From the NCBI RefSeq assembly GCF_002217655.1, contig NZ_NEWK01000001.1:444001-508000 (forward strand): a stretch of 64,000 bases of DNA, read 5' to 3'. A program made the translations under genes and the position numbers. The notes under the pieces are model-generated. The model was not told the origin of the DNA and ran no database searches. It saw only the letters and a list, made by a program, of their open reading frames with translations. Source of the DNA: Geobacillus thermocatenulatus. GTDB taxonomy: Bacteria; Bacillota; Bacilli; Bacillales; Anoxybacillaceae. This document shows positions 17,555-24,919 of this stretch, piece after piece (position 1 is the first letter of the stretch; every line of letters starts with the position of its first letter).

Positions 17555-17576
17555 ATGGGCAGAGGCGAATAGGATC

Positions 17577-18626
17577 ATGAATATTTTATTCCGTGTCGAC
17601 TCATCGTTTGCGATCGGCACCGGCCATGTGATGCGCTGTTTGGCGTTGGCGGAGATGCTGAAAGAAGCTGGTTGTGCCGTTTATTTTGCGATGAGGGCAG
17701 GCCCAGGGGATTTGGGCGATGAGGTTGAACATAAAGGGTTTCCTGTGCTTCGCCTTGTGTACGAAGGACCTGTTGTACAAAAAATCGATGCGAAGCGGAC
17801 GATTGAGGTGATTAGGCAGCAGCTTCCATCGCTCGATTGGTGCATTGTCGACCATTATGAGCTTGATCGCTGCTGGGAAGAAAACGTGAAAGCCTATGTC
17901 GGCCGTATGATGGTGATAGATGATTTAGCGAACCGTTCTCATGAATGCGATATTTTGTTGGATCAAAACTATTACCAGCATTCTCAACAGCGGTATCATG
18001 GACTTGTGCCGCCAGGCTGCCGTCTATTGTTAGGTCCACAATATATGTTGTTGCGGCCGGAATTCTATGAAGCGAAAAAATTCTCCAATCTTCGCAACGG
18101 TCAAGTGAAGCGGATCCTTCTGTTTTTCGGCGGCAGCGATCCGACGAATGAAACGGAGAAAGCGCTGCATGCTTTCAAGGAGTTGGATGTTCTTGATGTG
18201 GAAGTTGACGTTGTGGTAGGTAAAGCCAATTCGAATCGTTTTCGTGTGGAACAATTCTGTCGTGAAATGGGCTTTCATTACCATTGCCAAATTGATTACC
18301 TTGCTGAGTTGATGGCAAAGGCGGATTTTTCGCTGGGGGCCGGCGGCGTGTCGATGTGGGAACGATGCTTTCTCGGCCTGCCCTCCGCGGTGACGATCGT
18401 GGCGGAGAACCAAAGGCGATCGACGGAAGACGCTGCCGCGTACGGAGCCGTTTGGAATATCGGTTGGCATGCAGATGTAAAATCGGCTGATTATGCCGAT
18501 ATCATAGATAGAGCGGTGGCTTCGCGGGAAGAGCTGAAGCACATGAGCCGCAAAGCGCTCGAATTGGTGGGGAGTACAAAAGTGTATATCGTACATCCGG
18601 TCGTGAAGGCGTTATTGGAGGGATGA
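17577..18626 (+). CDS. pseG: PseG, UDP-2,4-diacetamido-2,4,6-trideoxy-altropyranose hydrolase
   Basis: The protein has 349 residues in a GT-B-like fold. The N-terminus is ILFRVDSSFAIGTGHVMRCL with the family's catalytic His at residue 17. Further motifs are CIVDHYELD, MVIDDLANRSHECDILLDQN and ILLFFGGSDPTNETEKAL, and GAGGVSMWERCFLGLPS near 260-276, the nucleotide-binding region. PseG removes UDP from the altrose intermediate to give the free sugar used by PseI. It is 4 bp upstream of pseI. Confidence 0.93.
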   Translation: MNILFRVDSSFAIGTGHVMRCLALAEMLKEAGCAVYFAMRAGPGDLGDEVEHKGFPVLRLVYEGPVVQKIDAKRTIEVIRQQLPSLDWCIVDHYELDRCWEENVKAYVGRMMVIDDLANRSHECDILLDQNYYQHSQQRYHGLVPPGCRLLLGPQYMLLRPEFYEAKKFSNLRNGQVKRILLFFGGSDPTNETEKALHAFKELDVLDVEVDVVVGKANSNRFRVEQFCREMGFHYHCQIDYLAELMAKADFSLGAGGVSMWERCFLGLPSAVTIVAENQRRSTEDAAAYGAVWNIGWHADVKSADYADIIDRAVASREELKHMSRKALELVGSTKVYIVHPVVKALLEG

Positions 18627-18630
18627 TTCA

Positions 18631-19686
18631 TTGATCAAAGACATTCAAATTGGCCACCGTCTAATCGGGCGAAATCATAAACCATTTATTATTGCAGAAA
18701 TGTCCGGTAACCATAATCAATCGTTGGAGAGAGCGTTGGCCATCGTGGAAGCAGCAGCGCAAGCAGGCGTCGATGCGGTGAAATTGCAGACGTATACGGC
18801 GGATACGATGACGCTCGATATGGACGAAGGAGATTTTTTTATTGATGACCCCGAGAACCTTTGGCGGGGGAATTCGCTTTATAAGCTCTATCAGGAAGCG
18901 TACACGCCTTGGGAATGGCATAAGCCGATTTTTCAACGCTGTAAAGAATTAGGGCTTATTGCGTTCAGCACTCCTTTTGATGAAACGGCCGTTGAGTTTT
19001 TAGAGGAACTGAATGTGCCTGCCTATAAAATCGCCTCGTTTGAAAACACGGATTTGCCTTTAATCCGCAAGGTTGCCGCAACAGGGAAACCATTAATGAT
19101 TTCAACAGGAATGGCAACAGCGGCGGAGTTGGACGAAACGGTTAGAGCGGCGAGGGAATCGGGTTGCCACGATCTCATTTTATTAAAATGTACAAGCACC
19201 TATCCCGCGACGCCAGAGAACTCCCATTTGGCGACGATTCCGCATATGAGAGAGCTGTTTCAATGTCAAGTCGGACTGTCCGACCATACGATGGGCATTG
19301 GAGTCAGTGTCGCCGCTGTTGCGCTCGGCGCCACTGTCATTGAAAAACATTTTACCCTTTCCCGCGCAGAAGGAGGAGTGGATGCCGCTTTTTCCATGGA
19401 ACCGCATGAAATGGCTGCATTGGTGACGGAAACGGAACGGGCTTGGCAAAGCATCGGCCATGTTCAATATGGCCCTACGGACGCGGAGAAAGCATCATTG
19501 AAACATCGACGGTCGTTATACATTGTGCGAGATATGAAGGCAGGCGAGACGTTGACGAAGGAAAATGTGCGCGCGATTCGTCCCGGCAATGGATTGCCGC
19601 CGAAATATGTTGACCAGTTGCTTGGAAAAACAGTGAAACGCGACGTAAAAAAAGGAACGCCGGTGACATGGGATTTACTATGGTAA
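18631..19686 (+). CDS. pseI: PseI, pseudaminic acid synthase
   Basis: The protein has 351 residues. The NeuB barrel spans about residues 15-260 (IIAEMSGNHNQSLERALAIV, DAVKLQTYTADTMTLD, KCTSTYPATPENSHL, GLSDHTMGIGVSVAAVALGA, IEKHFTLSRAEGGVDAAFSM), and a SAF antifreeze-like domain covers about 290-350 (LYIVRDMKAGETLT, RAIRPGNGLPPKYVDQLLGK). It condenses phosphoenolpyruvate with the 6-deoxy-diacetamido-altrose. The residues around GGVDAAFSMEP distinguish PseI from sialate synthases. The start is TTG at 18631, four bases after pseG ends. Confidence 0.95.
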   Translation: MIKDIQIGHRLIGRNHKPFIIAEMSGNHNQSLERALAIVEAAAQAGVDAVKLQTYTADTMTLDMDEGDFFIDDPENLWRGNSLYKLYQEAYTPWEWHKPIFQRCKELGLIAFSTPFDETAVEFLEELNVPAYKIASFENTDLPLIRKVAATGKPLMISTGMATAAELDETVRAARESGCHDLILLKCTSTYPATPENSHLATIPHMRELFQCQVGLSDHTMGIGVSVAAVALGATVIEKHFTLSRAEGGVDAAFSMEPHEMAALVTETERAWQSIGHVQYGPTDAEKASLKHRRSLYIVRDMKAGETLTKENVRAIRPGNGLPPKYVDQLLGKTVKRDVKKGTPVTWDLLW

Positions 19687-19698
19687 GGAGTGATCGGT

Positions 19699-20646
19699 AT
19701 GAGAATATTGTTGACAGGCGGTGCGGGGTTTATTGGGCGCGCCGTGGCGAAACGGCTGCTTGACGATGGACATGATGTCTGGATTGTGGATGACCTTTCG
19801 AATGGGCGGGAAGAAAATATTTCCGAGTTTCGCCATCATCCGAATTTGAAGCAATTCATTGTCGGAGATATCAAAGACGAGCGTTTGCTTGCACAGCTTT
19901 TTCGTGAACATGAATATGATCTTTGCTACCATTTAGCGGCATCGATTAACGTACAGGATTCCATTGATGATCCTAGAACGACGTTTTTCAACGATACGGT
20001 TGGAACGTTTTATCTTCTTGAACAATGCCGGAAGCATGACACGAAACTAGTGTTTATGAGCACGTGCATGGTGTATGACCGCTGCCATGATGAAGCAGGC
20101 ATCGAGGAAATCCATCCGACCAAGCCTGCTTCGCCGTATGCGGGAGCGAAAATTGCGGCGGAAAATATGGTGTTGTCTTATTTCTATGCTTATCACCTGC
20201 CCGTTGTCGTTGTGCGTCCATTTAATACATACGGTCCTTATCAAAAAACGAGCGGTGAAGGCGGGGTTGTCGCCATCTTTATTCGGAAAAAATTGATGGG
20301 GGAGCCGTTGCACATTTACGGCGATGGCACGCAAACACGTGATTTATTGTATGTGGACGATTGTGCACGATTTGTTGTTCAGGCAGGCTATTCAGACAAG
20401 GTGAATGGGGAAATCTTGAACGCTGGATTAGGCAGGGACATCTCGATCAATGATTTGGCCAAGCTCATTGTGGGCGATGAAAAGCGGATTAAGCATGTTC
20501 CCCATATTCATCCACAGAGCGAGATTCAAAAATTGCGATGCAATTATGAGAAAGCCAAGCGGTTGCTTGGTTGGGAGCCGCAAGTGTCTCTTGAAGAAGG
20601 GATTCAAAAGACGGAAGAATGGATCAAAACGAGTCGCCTCATGTAG
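19699..20646 (+). CDS. Extended SDR nucleotide-sugar epimerase/dehydratase
   Basis: The protein has 315 residues. It starts MRILLTGGAGFIGRAVAKRL (NAD-binding GxxGxxG), then WIVDDLSNGREENI, CYHLAASINVQDSIDDPR, and SPYAGAKIAAENMVLSYF with the catalytic Tyr/Lys pair, and ends in a UDP-glucose-4-epimerase-like substrate domain (IYGDGTQTRDLLYVDDCA). Its precise reaction cannot be read from the sequence; a 4-epimerase or 4,6-dehydratase on a UDP- or GDP-sugar is likely. TAAGGAGTGATCGGT favours ATG 19699 over the in-frame GTG at 19690. Confidence 0.85.
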   Translation: MRILLTGGAGFIGRAVAKRLLDDGHDVWIVDDLSNGREENISEFRHHPNLKQFIVGDIKDERLLAQLFREHEYDLCYHLAASINVQDSIDDPRTTFFNDTVGTFYLLEQCRKHDTKLVFMSTCMVYDRCHDEAGIEEIHPTKPASPYAGAKIAAENMVLSYFYAYHLPVVVVRPFNTYGPYQKTSGEGGVVAIFIRKKLMGEPLHIYGDGTQTRDLLYVDDCARFVVQAGYSDKVNGEILNAGLGRDISINDLAKLIVGDEKRIKHVPHIHPQSEIQKLRCNYEKAKRLLGWEPQVSLEEGIQKTEEWIKTSRLM

Positions 20647-20689
20647 TCGGGGCGGCTTTTCTTCAAAATATCCAAGGAGGGAATGAGGC

Positions 20690-21865
20690 GTGAAGCTTGC
20701 GATCCATGGTGGAACCCCTGTGCGTGAATCCTTTTTGTCTTACGGACAGCAATGGATTGATGAAGAGGATATTCAAGCGGTGGTCGAAACATTGCGAGGC
20801 CCGTTGATTACACAAGGGCCGAAAATTCAGCAGTTTGAAGAAGCGGTGGCCCGCTATGTCGGGGCGAAATATGCGGTGGCGTTTGCCAATGGAACGGCTG
20901 CCTTGCATGGAGCTTGCTATGCGGCTGGCATTTCGCAAGGAGATGAGGTGATTACGACCCCGATTACCTTCGCAGCCAGCGCCAACTGTGTGCGGTATGT
21001 AGGGGGCAAGCCTGTGTTTGTGGATATTGATGAAAACACGTACAATATCGACCCCAGCCTCATTGAGAAGGCCATCACTCCGCGCACGAAAGCCATTATT
21101 GCCGTTGATTTTGCAGGTCAGCCTGCCGATTTAGATCCGATTCGGGAAATCGCTAAAAAATATGGTCTTGTCTTCATCGAAGATGCCGCCCATTCTTTAG
21201 GAGCTTGTTATAAAGGGAAAAAAGTAGGCTCGTTAGCAGATATGACGATGTTCAGCTTTCATCCTGTCAAAACGATCACGACCGGCGAGGGGGGGATGAT
21301 TGTCACGGATGATGAGGAGTATTATCATAAATTAAAACTCTTTCGTACACATGGGATTACAACGGTAGGCAAGAATGAAGGGCCTTGGTATTATGAGATG
21401 GTGGATCTTGGCTATAATTATCGAATGACGGATTTGCAGGCAGCGCTCGGGCTCAGCCAATTGGCCAAAATCGATGCGTTTGTGCAGAAACGGCGGGAAA
21501 TTGCCGCCATTTATGATGAGGCGTTTTCTCGCATTCCAGGGGTGCGCATTCCTTATCAGCTCCCGTATGTGGATTCAGGCTGGCATTTATACGTGCTTCA
21601 GCTGCAAGTAGAGCATTTCCGGGTGGGGCGCAAAGAGATATTTGAAGCGCTGCGGGCAGAAAATATCGGAGTGCACGTTCATTACATTCCAGTTTATTTT
21701 CATCCTTATTATCAACGATTAGGATACAGGAAAGGAATTTGCCCGGTGGCGGAAAAGTGGTATGAAGGGGCGTTAACGATTCCCATTTTTCCGAAAATGA
21801 GCGAATATGATATTCAAACGGTTATAGAAGGGGTAAACAAAGTGCTTTCTTTTTATCGAACATAA
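20690..21865 (+). CDS. pseC: PseC-type PLP aminotransferase (DegT/DnrJ family)
   Basis: The protein has 391 residues. Features are the fold-I substrate loop FANGTAALHGACYAAGIS, ITTPITFAASANCVRYVGGK, IAVDFAGQPADLDPIREIA, EDAAHSLGACYKGKKVGSLA, and the PLP lysine K194 in FHPVKTITTGEGGMIV. The wording of these blocks is that of UDP-4-amino-4,6-dideoxy-N-acetyl-altrosamine transaminase (PseC), the second pathway step. The start is a GTG behind AAGGAGGGAATGAGGC. It is the last gene of the island proper; two repeat elements follow. Confidence 0.92.
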   Translation: MKLAIHGGTPVRESFLSYGQQWIDEEDIQAVVETLRGPLITQGPKIQQFEEAVARYVGAKYAVAFANGTAALHGACYAAGISQGDEVITTPITFAASANCVRYVGGKPVFVDIDENTYNIDPSLIEKAITPRTKAIIAVDFAGQPADLDPIREIAKKYGLVFIEDAAHSLGACYKGKKVGSLADMTMFSFHPVKTITTGEGGMIVTDDEEYYHKLKLFRTHGITTVGKNEGPWYYEMVDLGYNYRMTDLQAALGLSQLAKIDAFVQKRREIAAIYDEAFSRIPGVRIPYQLPYVDSGWHLYVLQLQVEHFRVGRKEIFEALRAENIGVHVHYIPVYFHPYYQRLGYRKGICPVAEKWYEGALTIPIFPKMSEYDIQTVIEGVNKVLSFYRT

Positions 21866-21910
21866 CGAGGGTTGCCGCCTAGTTTTTATTTGATGAAAGC
21901 AGATTTCTAA

Positions 21911-22042
21911 AAGGCTGGTGAATTAATGAAGCATATAGCTCCACAACATCGCTTCTCAAATAGAAAAACTTTGTAGCATCAGTCCTTCCTTTCAAGCGTT
22001 TACTCATCGATCAGGGGCAAACAGCTGTTTTTCACCAGCCTT
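21911..22042. repeat. Dispersed inverted-repeat element, copy B1
   Basis: The ends are AAGGCTGGTGAA (21911-21922) and TTCACCAGCCTT (22031-22042), a perfect 12-bp terminal inverted repeat enclosing a 132-bp element. The interior contains GCTTCTCAAATAG, which recurs in other copies. It lies in the 500-bp non-coding stretch after pseC. Confidence 0.8.
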
Positions 22043-22118
22043 CTAAGTTTTTATTGGTGACCGCGGCAGGAAATGACGATGGGAATGGAGAAAGGAAAAA
22101 TACGGTTTTATGATTTGG

Positions 22119-22250
22119 AAGGCTGGTGATGTAAGGGGAAAGGCTGTTCTCCAACTGTGTTTCTCAAATTGCAAAACCTTGCAATATCATAGCGCGTCAC
22201 TTCTTGCGATTGCTCACCAACTTAGCGAACCCATTGTTTTTCACCAGTCT
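22119..22250. repeat. Dispersed inverted-repeat element, copy B2
   Basis: The ends are AAGGCTGGTGA (22119-22129) and TCACCAGTCT (22241-22250), 132 bp, directly following copy B1 in the same orientation. Internal segments GTTCTCCAACTGTGTTTCTC and AATTGCAAAACCTTGCAA recur, inverted, in copy E at 44402-44531. Confidence 0.8.
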
Positions 22251-22258
22251 CTCTTCTA

Positions 22259-22369
22259 AGGGATATCCTGTTTGTCTCTTATCCAACGGAAATGATTGTG
22301 ACGAAGAATGCTCACTACAGCTCTGAAAAATATATCCGTCATAAAGGCCAGGTGTTCTTAGAAAGATGA
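22259..22369 (+). pseudogene. Coding remnant ending in an ATGA overlap with darT
   Basis: An open frame without a start reads DILFVSYPTEMIVTKNAHYS and continues to KYIRHKGQVFLER, with its TGA (22367-22369) overlapping the ATG of darT (22366). It begins right where repeat copy B2 ends. The tight stop/start overlap suggests it was the 3' end of an upstream gene once translationally coupled to darT and later cut away by the repeat or a deletion. I do not recognise the family. Confidence 0.45.
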
Positions 22370-22999
22370 TCAGTAAAAAATGGTTGTATCATATCACCCA
22401 CTATCGCAATCTTCATTCCATTTTTTGCGCAAGGTGGATTGCTGGCACATCGCTTAGCCAAAACAGCAAAAATTTCTTATATAAATATAGCTCATACCAG
22501 TATACAAAACCAGAGATGGGTCACTTCTGTTCCACTGCCTCCGTATGGCACACTTCATGATTATGTCCCCTTTTATTTTGCACCCCGTTCTCCGATGTTA
22601 TATGCTATAAGCAAAGGACGTGTCCAAGGGTATACGGGTGGGCAAGATGAGGTCGTTTATCTCTTGTCAAGAACGGATATCATTCATTCACATGGATTAA
22701 AGTATGTGTTTACCAATGGACATGCCATTATGGCCATGACTGATTTTTATAATGACTTGCATGATTTAAATCAAATTGATTGGCATATTATGCGATCGAT
22801 GTATTGGCATGACACGGAAGACGATCCTGACCGCAAAAGGAGAAGGCAAGCGGAGTTTTTGGTATATGGGTTTGTTCCCATTCATCTCCTTGTAGCGGTT
22901 GCTGTAAAAAGCAGCGAATGGGAGTCGAAAGTCAAGCAAATCGTGTTGCCGTATGGTTATGAAGGTTCAGTTGTTATTCGGCCAGATTGGTATTTTTGA
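22366..22999 (+). pseudogene. darT: DarT DNA ADP-ribosyltransferase toxin, frameshifted in a T6 run
   Basis: Two frames together give a complete DarT (DUF4433). Frame 1 encodes the start MISKKWLYHITHYRNLHSIF; frame 2 continues AQGGLLAHRLAKTAKISYIN, IAHTSIQNQRW, GTLHDYVPFYFAPRSPMLYA, and RRQAEFLVYGFVP with the catalytic Glu at about residue 163 of a restored 210-residue protein. The junction is the run of six T at 22421-22426: removal of one T restores the frame. DarT ADP-ribosylates thymidine in single-stranded DNA. As written the toxin is off, unless slippage or a sequencing error is involved. darG starts 13 bp after the stop. Confidence 0.88.
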
Positions 23000-23012
23000 A
23001 AGGGTGAAGACG

Positions 23013-24059
23013 ATGATCATCCTAAAGAAGGGAAACCTTTTGGACGATGAAGCCGAGGCGCTGGTGAATACCGTGAACTGTGTCGGTGTCATGGGCAAAG
23101 GGATTGCGTTGCAGTTTAAGCAAGCTTATCCAGAGATGTTCTCTGATTATGAAAAGGCATGCCGCCGAGGGGAAGTACGGCCTGGAAAGATGTATGTTGT
23201 GGAGACGGGGATGTTGTTGAACCCGAAGTATATTATTAATTTCCCGACTAAGCGGCATTGGAAGAGCCGCTCGCGTATGGAAGATATTGAGATTGGGCTT
23301 GCGGATTTAGTCGATGTGGTGAAAACGTTGCAAATCCGATCCATCGCGTTGCCTCCTCTTGGCTGCGGCAATGGCGGCCTTCGTTGGGAAGAGGTGCGGC
23401 CCAAAATTGAGGCGGCGTTTGCCCCGCTAGAAGACGTCACTGTGCATTTGTATGAGCCGGTGGGCAGTCCTCGTCCGGAACAAATGAAGATTCGCACGAA
23501 CCGGCCAAAAATGACGAGAGCTCGGGCGTTACTCCTTCTGTTGATGAACGATTACTCGCTTCCTGGGTATCGTCTGTCCTTACTGGAAGTGCAGAAGCTT
23601 GCTTATTTTCTTCAAGAAGTCGGCGAGCCATTGCGGCTGCGGTTCGAGAAAGGGATGTATGGGCCGTATGCCGACAATGTCAACCATGTATTGCTTCGCA
23701 TGAACGGCCATTTCCTTACCGGCATTGGCGACCGCAGCGGGAGGGCAGAAATTCGTGTATGGCCTCACGCGATCAAAGAGGCAGAGGCGTTTCTAAACGG
23801 TGATGAACAGGCGCAAGGACATTTGGAACGAGTTCGTGTTATCATTCGTGGCTTTGAGACGCCGTATGGCTTGGAGCTGCTGGCTACCGTGCATTGGGTG
23901 GTGAAAGAAAATCCGAATGGCAAAGATGATATAGATGTGATCGTCGATGCCATCGGCCGCTGGAATGAACGGAAAAGACGATTGTTTTCCAGAGAGCATA
24001 TCGTGAAAGCGTGGGGGCATTTGCGCCGGACGAACGCGTGGAGTAAATCAGGTTCGTGA
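23013..24059 (+). CDS. darG: DarG antitoxin (macrodomain ADP-ribosylglycohydrolase)
   Basis: The protein has 348 residues. Residues 1-155 are a macrodomain with LVNTVNCVGVMGKGIALQFK, IINFPTKRHWKSRSRMED and SIALPPLGCGNGGLRWEEV, matching the DarG/TARG1-like hydrolase that removes ADP-ribose from DNA. Residues about 175-348 form the helical C-terminal domain (LEVQKLAYFLQEVGEPLRLR, GMYGPYADNVNHVLLRMNGH) that binds and neutralises DarT in known systems. AGGGTGAAGACG precedes ATG 23013; an in-frame ATG at 22953 lies inside darT and is less likely. The gene is intact although the toxin frame is broken. Confidence 0.95.
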   Translation: MIILKKGNLLDDEAEALVNTVNCVGVMGKGIALQFKQAYPEMFSDYEKACRRGEVRPGKMYVVETGMLLNPKYIINFPTKRHWKSRSRMEDIEIGLADLVDVVKTLQIRSIALPPLGCGNGGLRWEEVRPKIEAAFAPLEDVTVHLYEPVGSPRPEQMKIRTNRPKMTRARALLLLLMNDYSLPGYRLSLLEVQKLAYFLQEVGEPLRLRFEKGMYGPYADNVNHVLLRMNGHFLTGIGDRSGRAEIRVWPHAIKEAEAFLNGDEQAQGHLERVRVIIRGFETPYGLELLATVHWVVKENPNGKDDIDVIVDAIGRWNERKRRLFSREHIVKAWGHLRRTNAWSKSGS

Positions 24060-24069
24060 ATGTGAACGG

Positions 24070-24104
24070 CTCCCACTTCAACGATCAAAGGGAGTAAGTG
24101 GGAG
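24070..24104 (+). terminator. Hairpin after darG
   Basis: The stem CTCCCACTT (24070-24078) pairs perfectly with AAGTGGGAG (24096-24104) across a 17-nt loop. The T-rich stretch comes about 20 bases later, so it may terminate or only protect the transcript end. Confidence 0.5.
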
Positions 24105-24157
24105 AGGAATGCGCGTTCCCCCTTTCTTTTGTGGTATGATCGAATAAAGACGTGGAG

Positions 24158-24325
24158 CAAAATATCCAGAAGGATCAGGCTGACGATATCACTGGTTTGG
24201 GTTTGGCATTGCGGATCGATCCGAACCAGCCGCTCAATCAGCTGGGGGAGGCCAAGATCCTTGAAGATGGCGTTTATGATAGTCAAATAGGAACGTTCAT
24301 CAATCACCCGAATTCGAACGTCCAT
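24158..24325 (-). pseudogene. Transposase N-terminal fragment (IS1634/IS4-like)
   Basis: On the minus strand from ATG 24325 the frame reads MDVRIRVIDERSYLTIINAI, FKDLGLPQLIERLVRIDPQ, CQTQTSDIVSLILLDIL, which is the start of an ISBst12/IS1634-type transposase. Similarity stops after about 56 residues; the frame that continues is antisense to darG and meaningless. It is a 5' remnant of an insertion sequence next to the DarTG module. The 488-bp gap between darG and flaG holds this fragment, the darG hairpin and a possible flaG promoter. Confidence 0.7.
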
Positions 24326-24500
24326 GATGGGAAAACTCCTTTGCGTTCCTTGTGTTTCAAGGTTTTATCCGACAATCCTCCCGATTTTGGTCGAGAGGGT
24401 GCGAAATGTGAGTTTATACATCCATTTTTCCAAGAAGGACTCTTTTTTCGTTGCCCGCCGCATTTCTCTCCTTTCTCCCCTTCACACTTCCCGCGTTTCA

Positions 24501-24508
24501 TCCGATAT
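24501..24508 (+). promoter_or_regulatory. Possible sigma-D -10 element upstream of flaG
   Basis: TCCGATAT matches seven of eight positions of the sigma-D -10 GCCGATAT and lies 40 bp before the flaG start. No TAAA is present 14-16 bp upstream (the sequence there is TTCACACTTC), so this is a weak call. Confidence 0.35.
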
Positions 24509-24547
24509 AAATCATAGAAATCGTCCAAACCAAAGGAGCGGATCCGT

Positions 24548-24904
24548 ATGACGATTGAACGGGTGTCTTCTTCTTTCCTTTCATATGAACCGATGCGAAG
24601 CGAACAGGCGAAGGCGGACGTCGGGCTTTCAGCGGCGCGCCCGCAAGAAGGAGAGGATTCTTCTCCTTCACAGCCGCTTTCGGAAGAAGCCGTGGAGAAA
24701 GTGGTCAACGGCTTGAATGAGCTCGTGCAGCCGAGCCATACATCAATTCGGTTTGAGCTGCATAAAGAGTTGCACGAATATTACGTCCAAGTGGTGGATG
24801 AAAAAACGCAGGAAGTGATCCGCGAAATTCCGCCGAAAAAGCTGTTGGATATGTACGCGGCGATGATGGAATTTGTCGGTTTAATTGTCGATAAAAAAAT
24901 TTAA
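24548..24904 (+). CDS. flaG: FlaG family flagellar protein
   Basis: The protein has 118 residues. A poorly conserved Ser/Glu-rich N-terminus (1-45) precedes the FlaG domain with IRFELHKELHEYYVQVVDEK, TQEVIREIPPKKLLDMYAAM. It corresponds to YvyC of B. subtilis and lies just before fliD. FlaG homologues affect filament length in some bacteria. AAAGGAGCGG gives a strong ribosome-binding site. It resumes the flagellar operon order interrupted by the 20-kb island. Confidence 0.92.
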   Translation: MTIERVSSSFLSYEPMRSEQAKADVGLSAARPQEGEDSSPSQPLSEEAVEKVVNGLNELVQPSHTSIRFELHKELHEYYVQVVDEKTQEVIREIPPKKLLDMYAAMMEFVGLIVDKKI

Positions 24905-24919
24905 CGGTGGTGAGTCGAC

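Noticed and set aside
23765-24157. Antisense continuation of the transposase frame into darG
   Set aside because: Transposase similarity ends near 24158; beyond it the frame lies opposite the intact darG gene.
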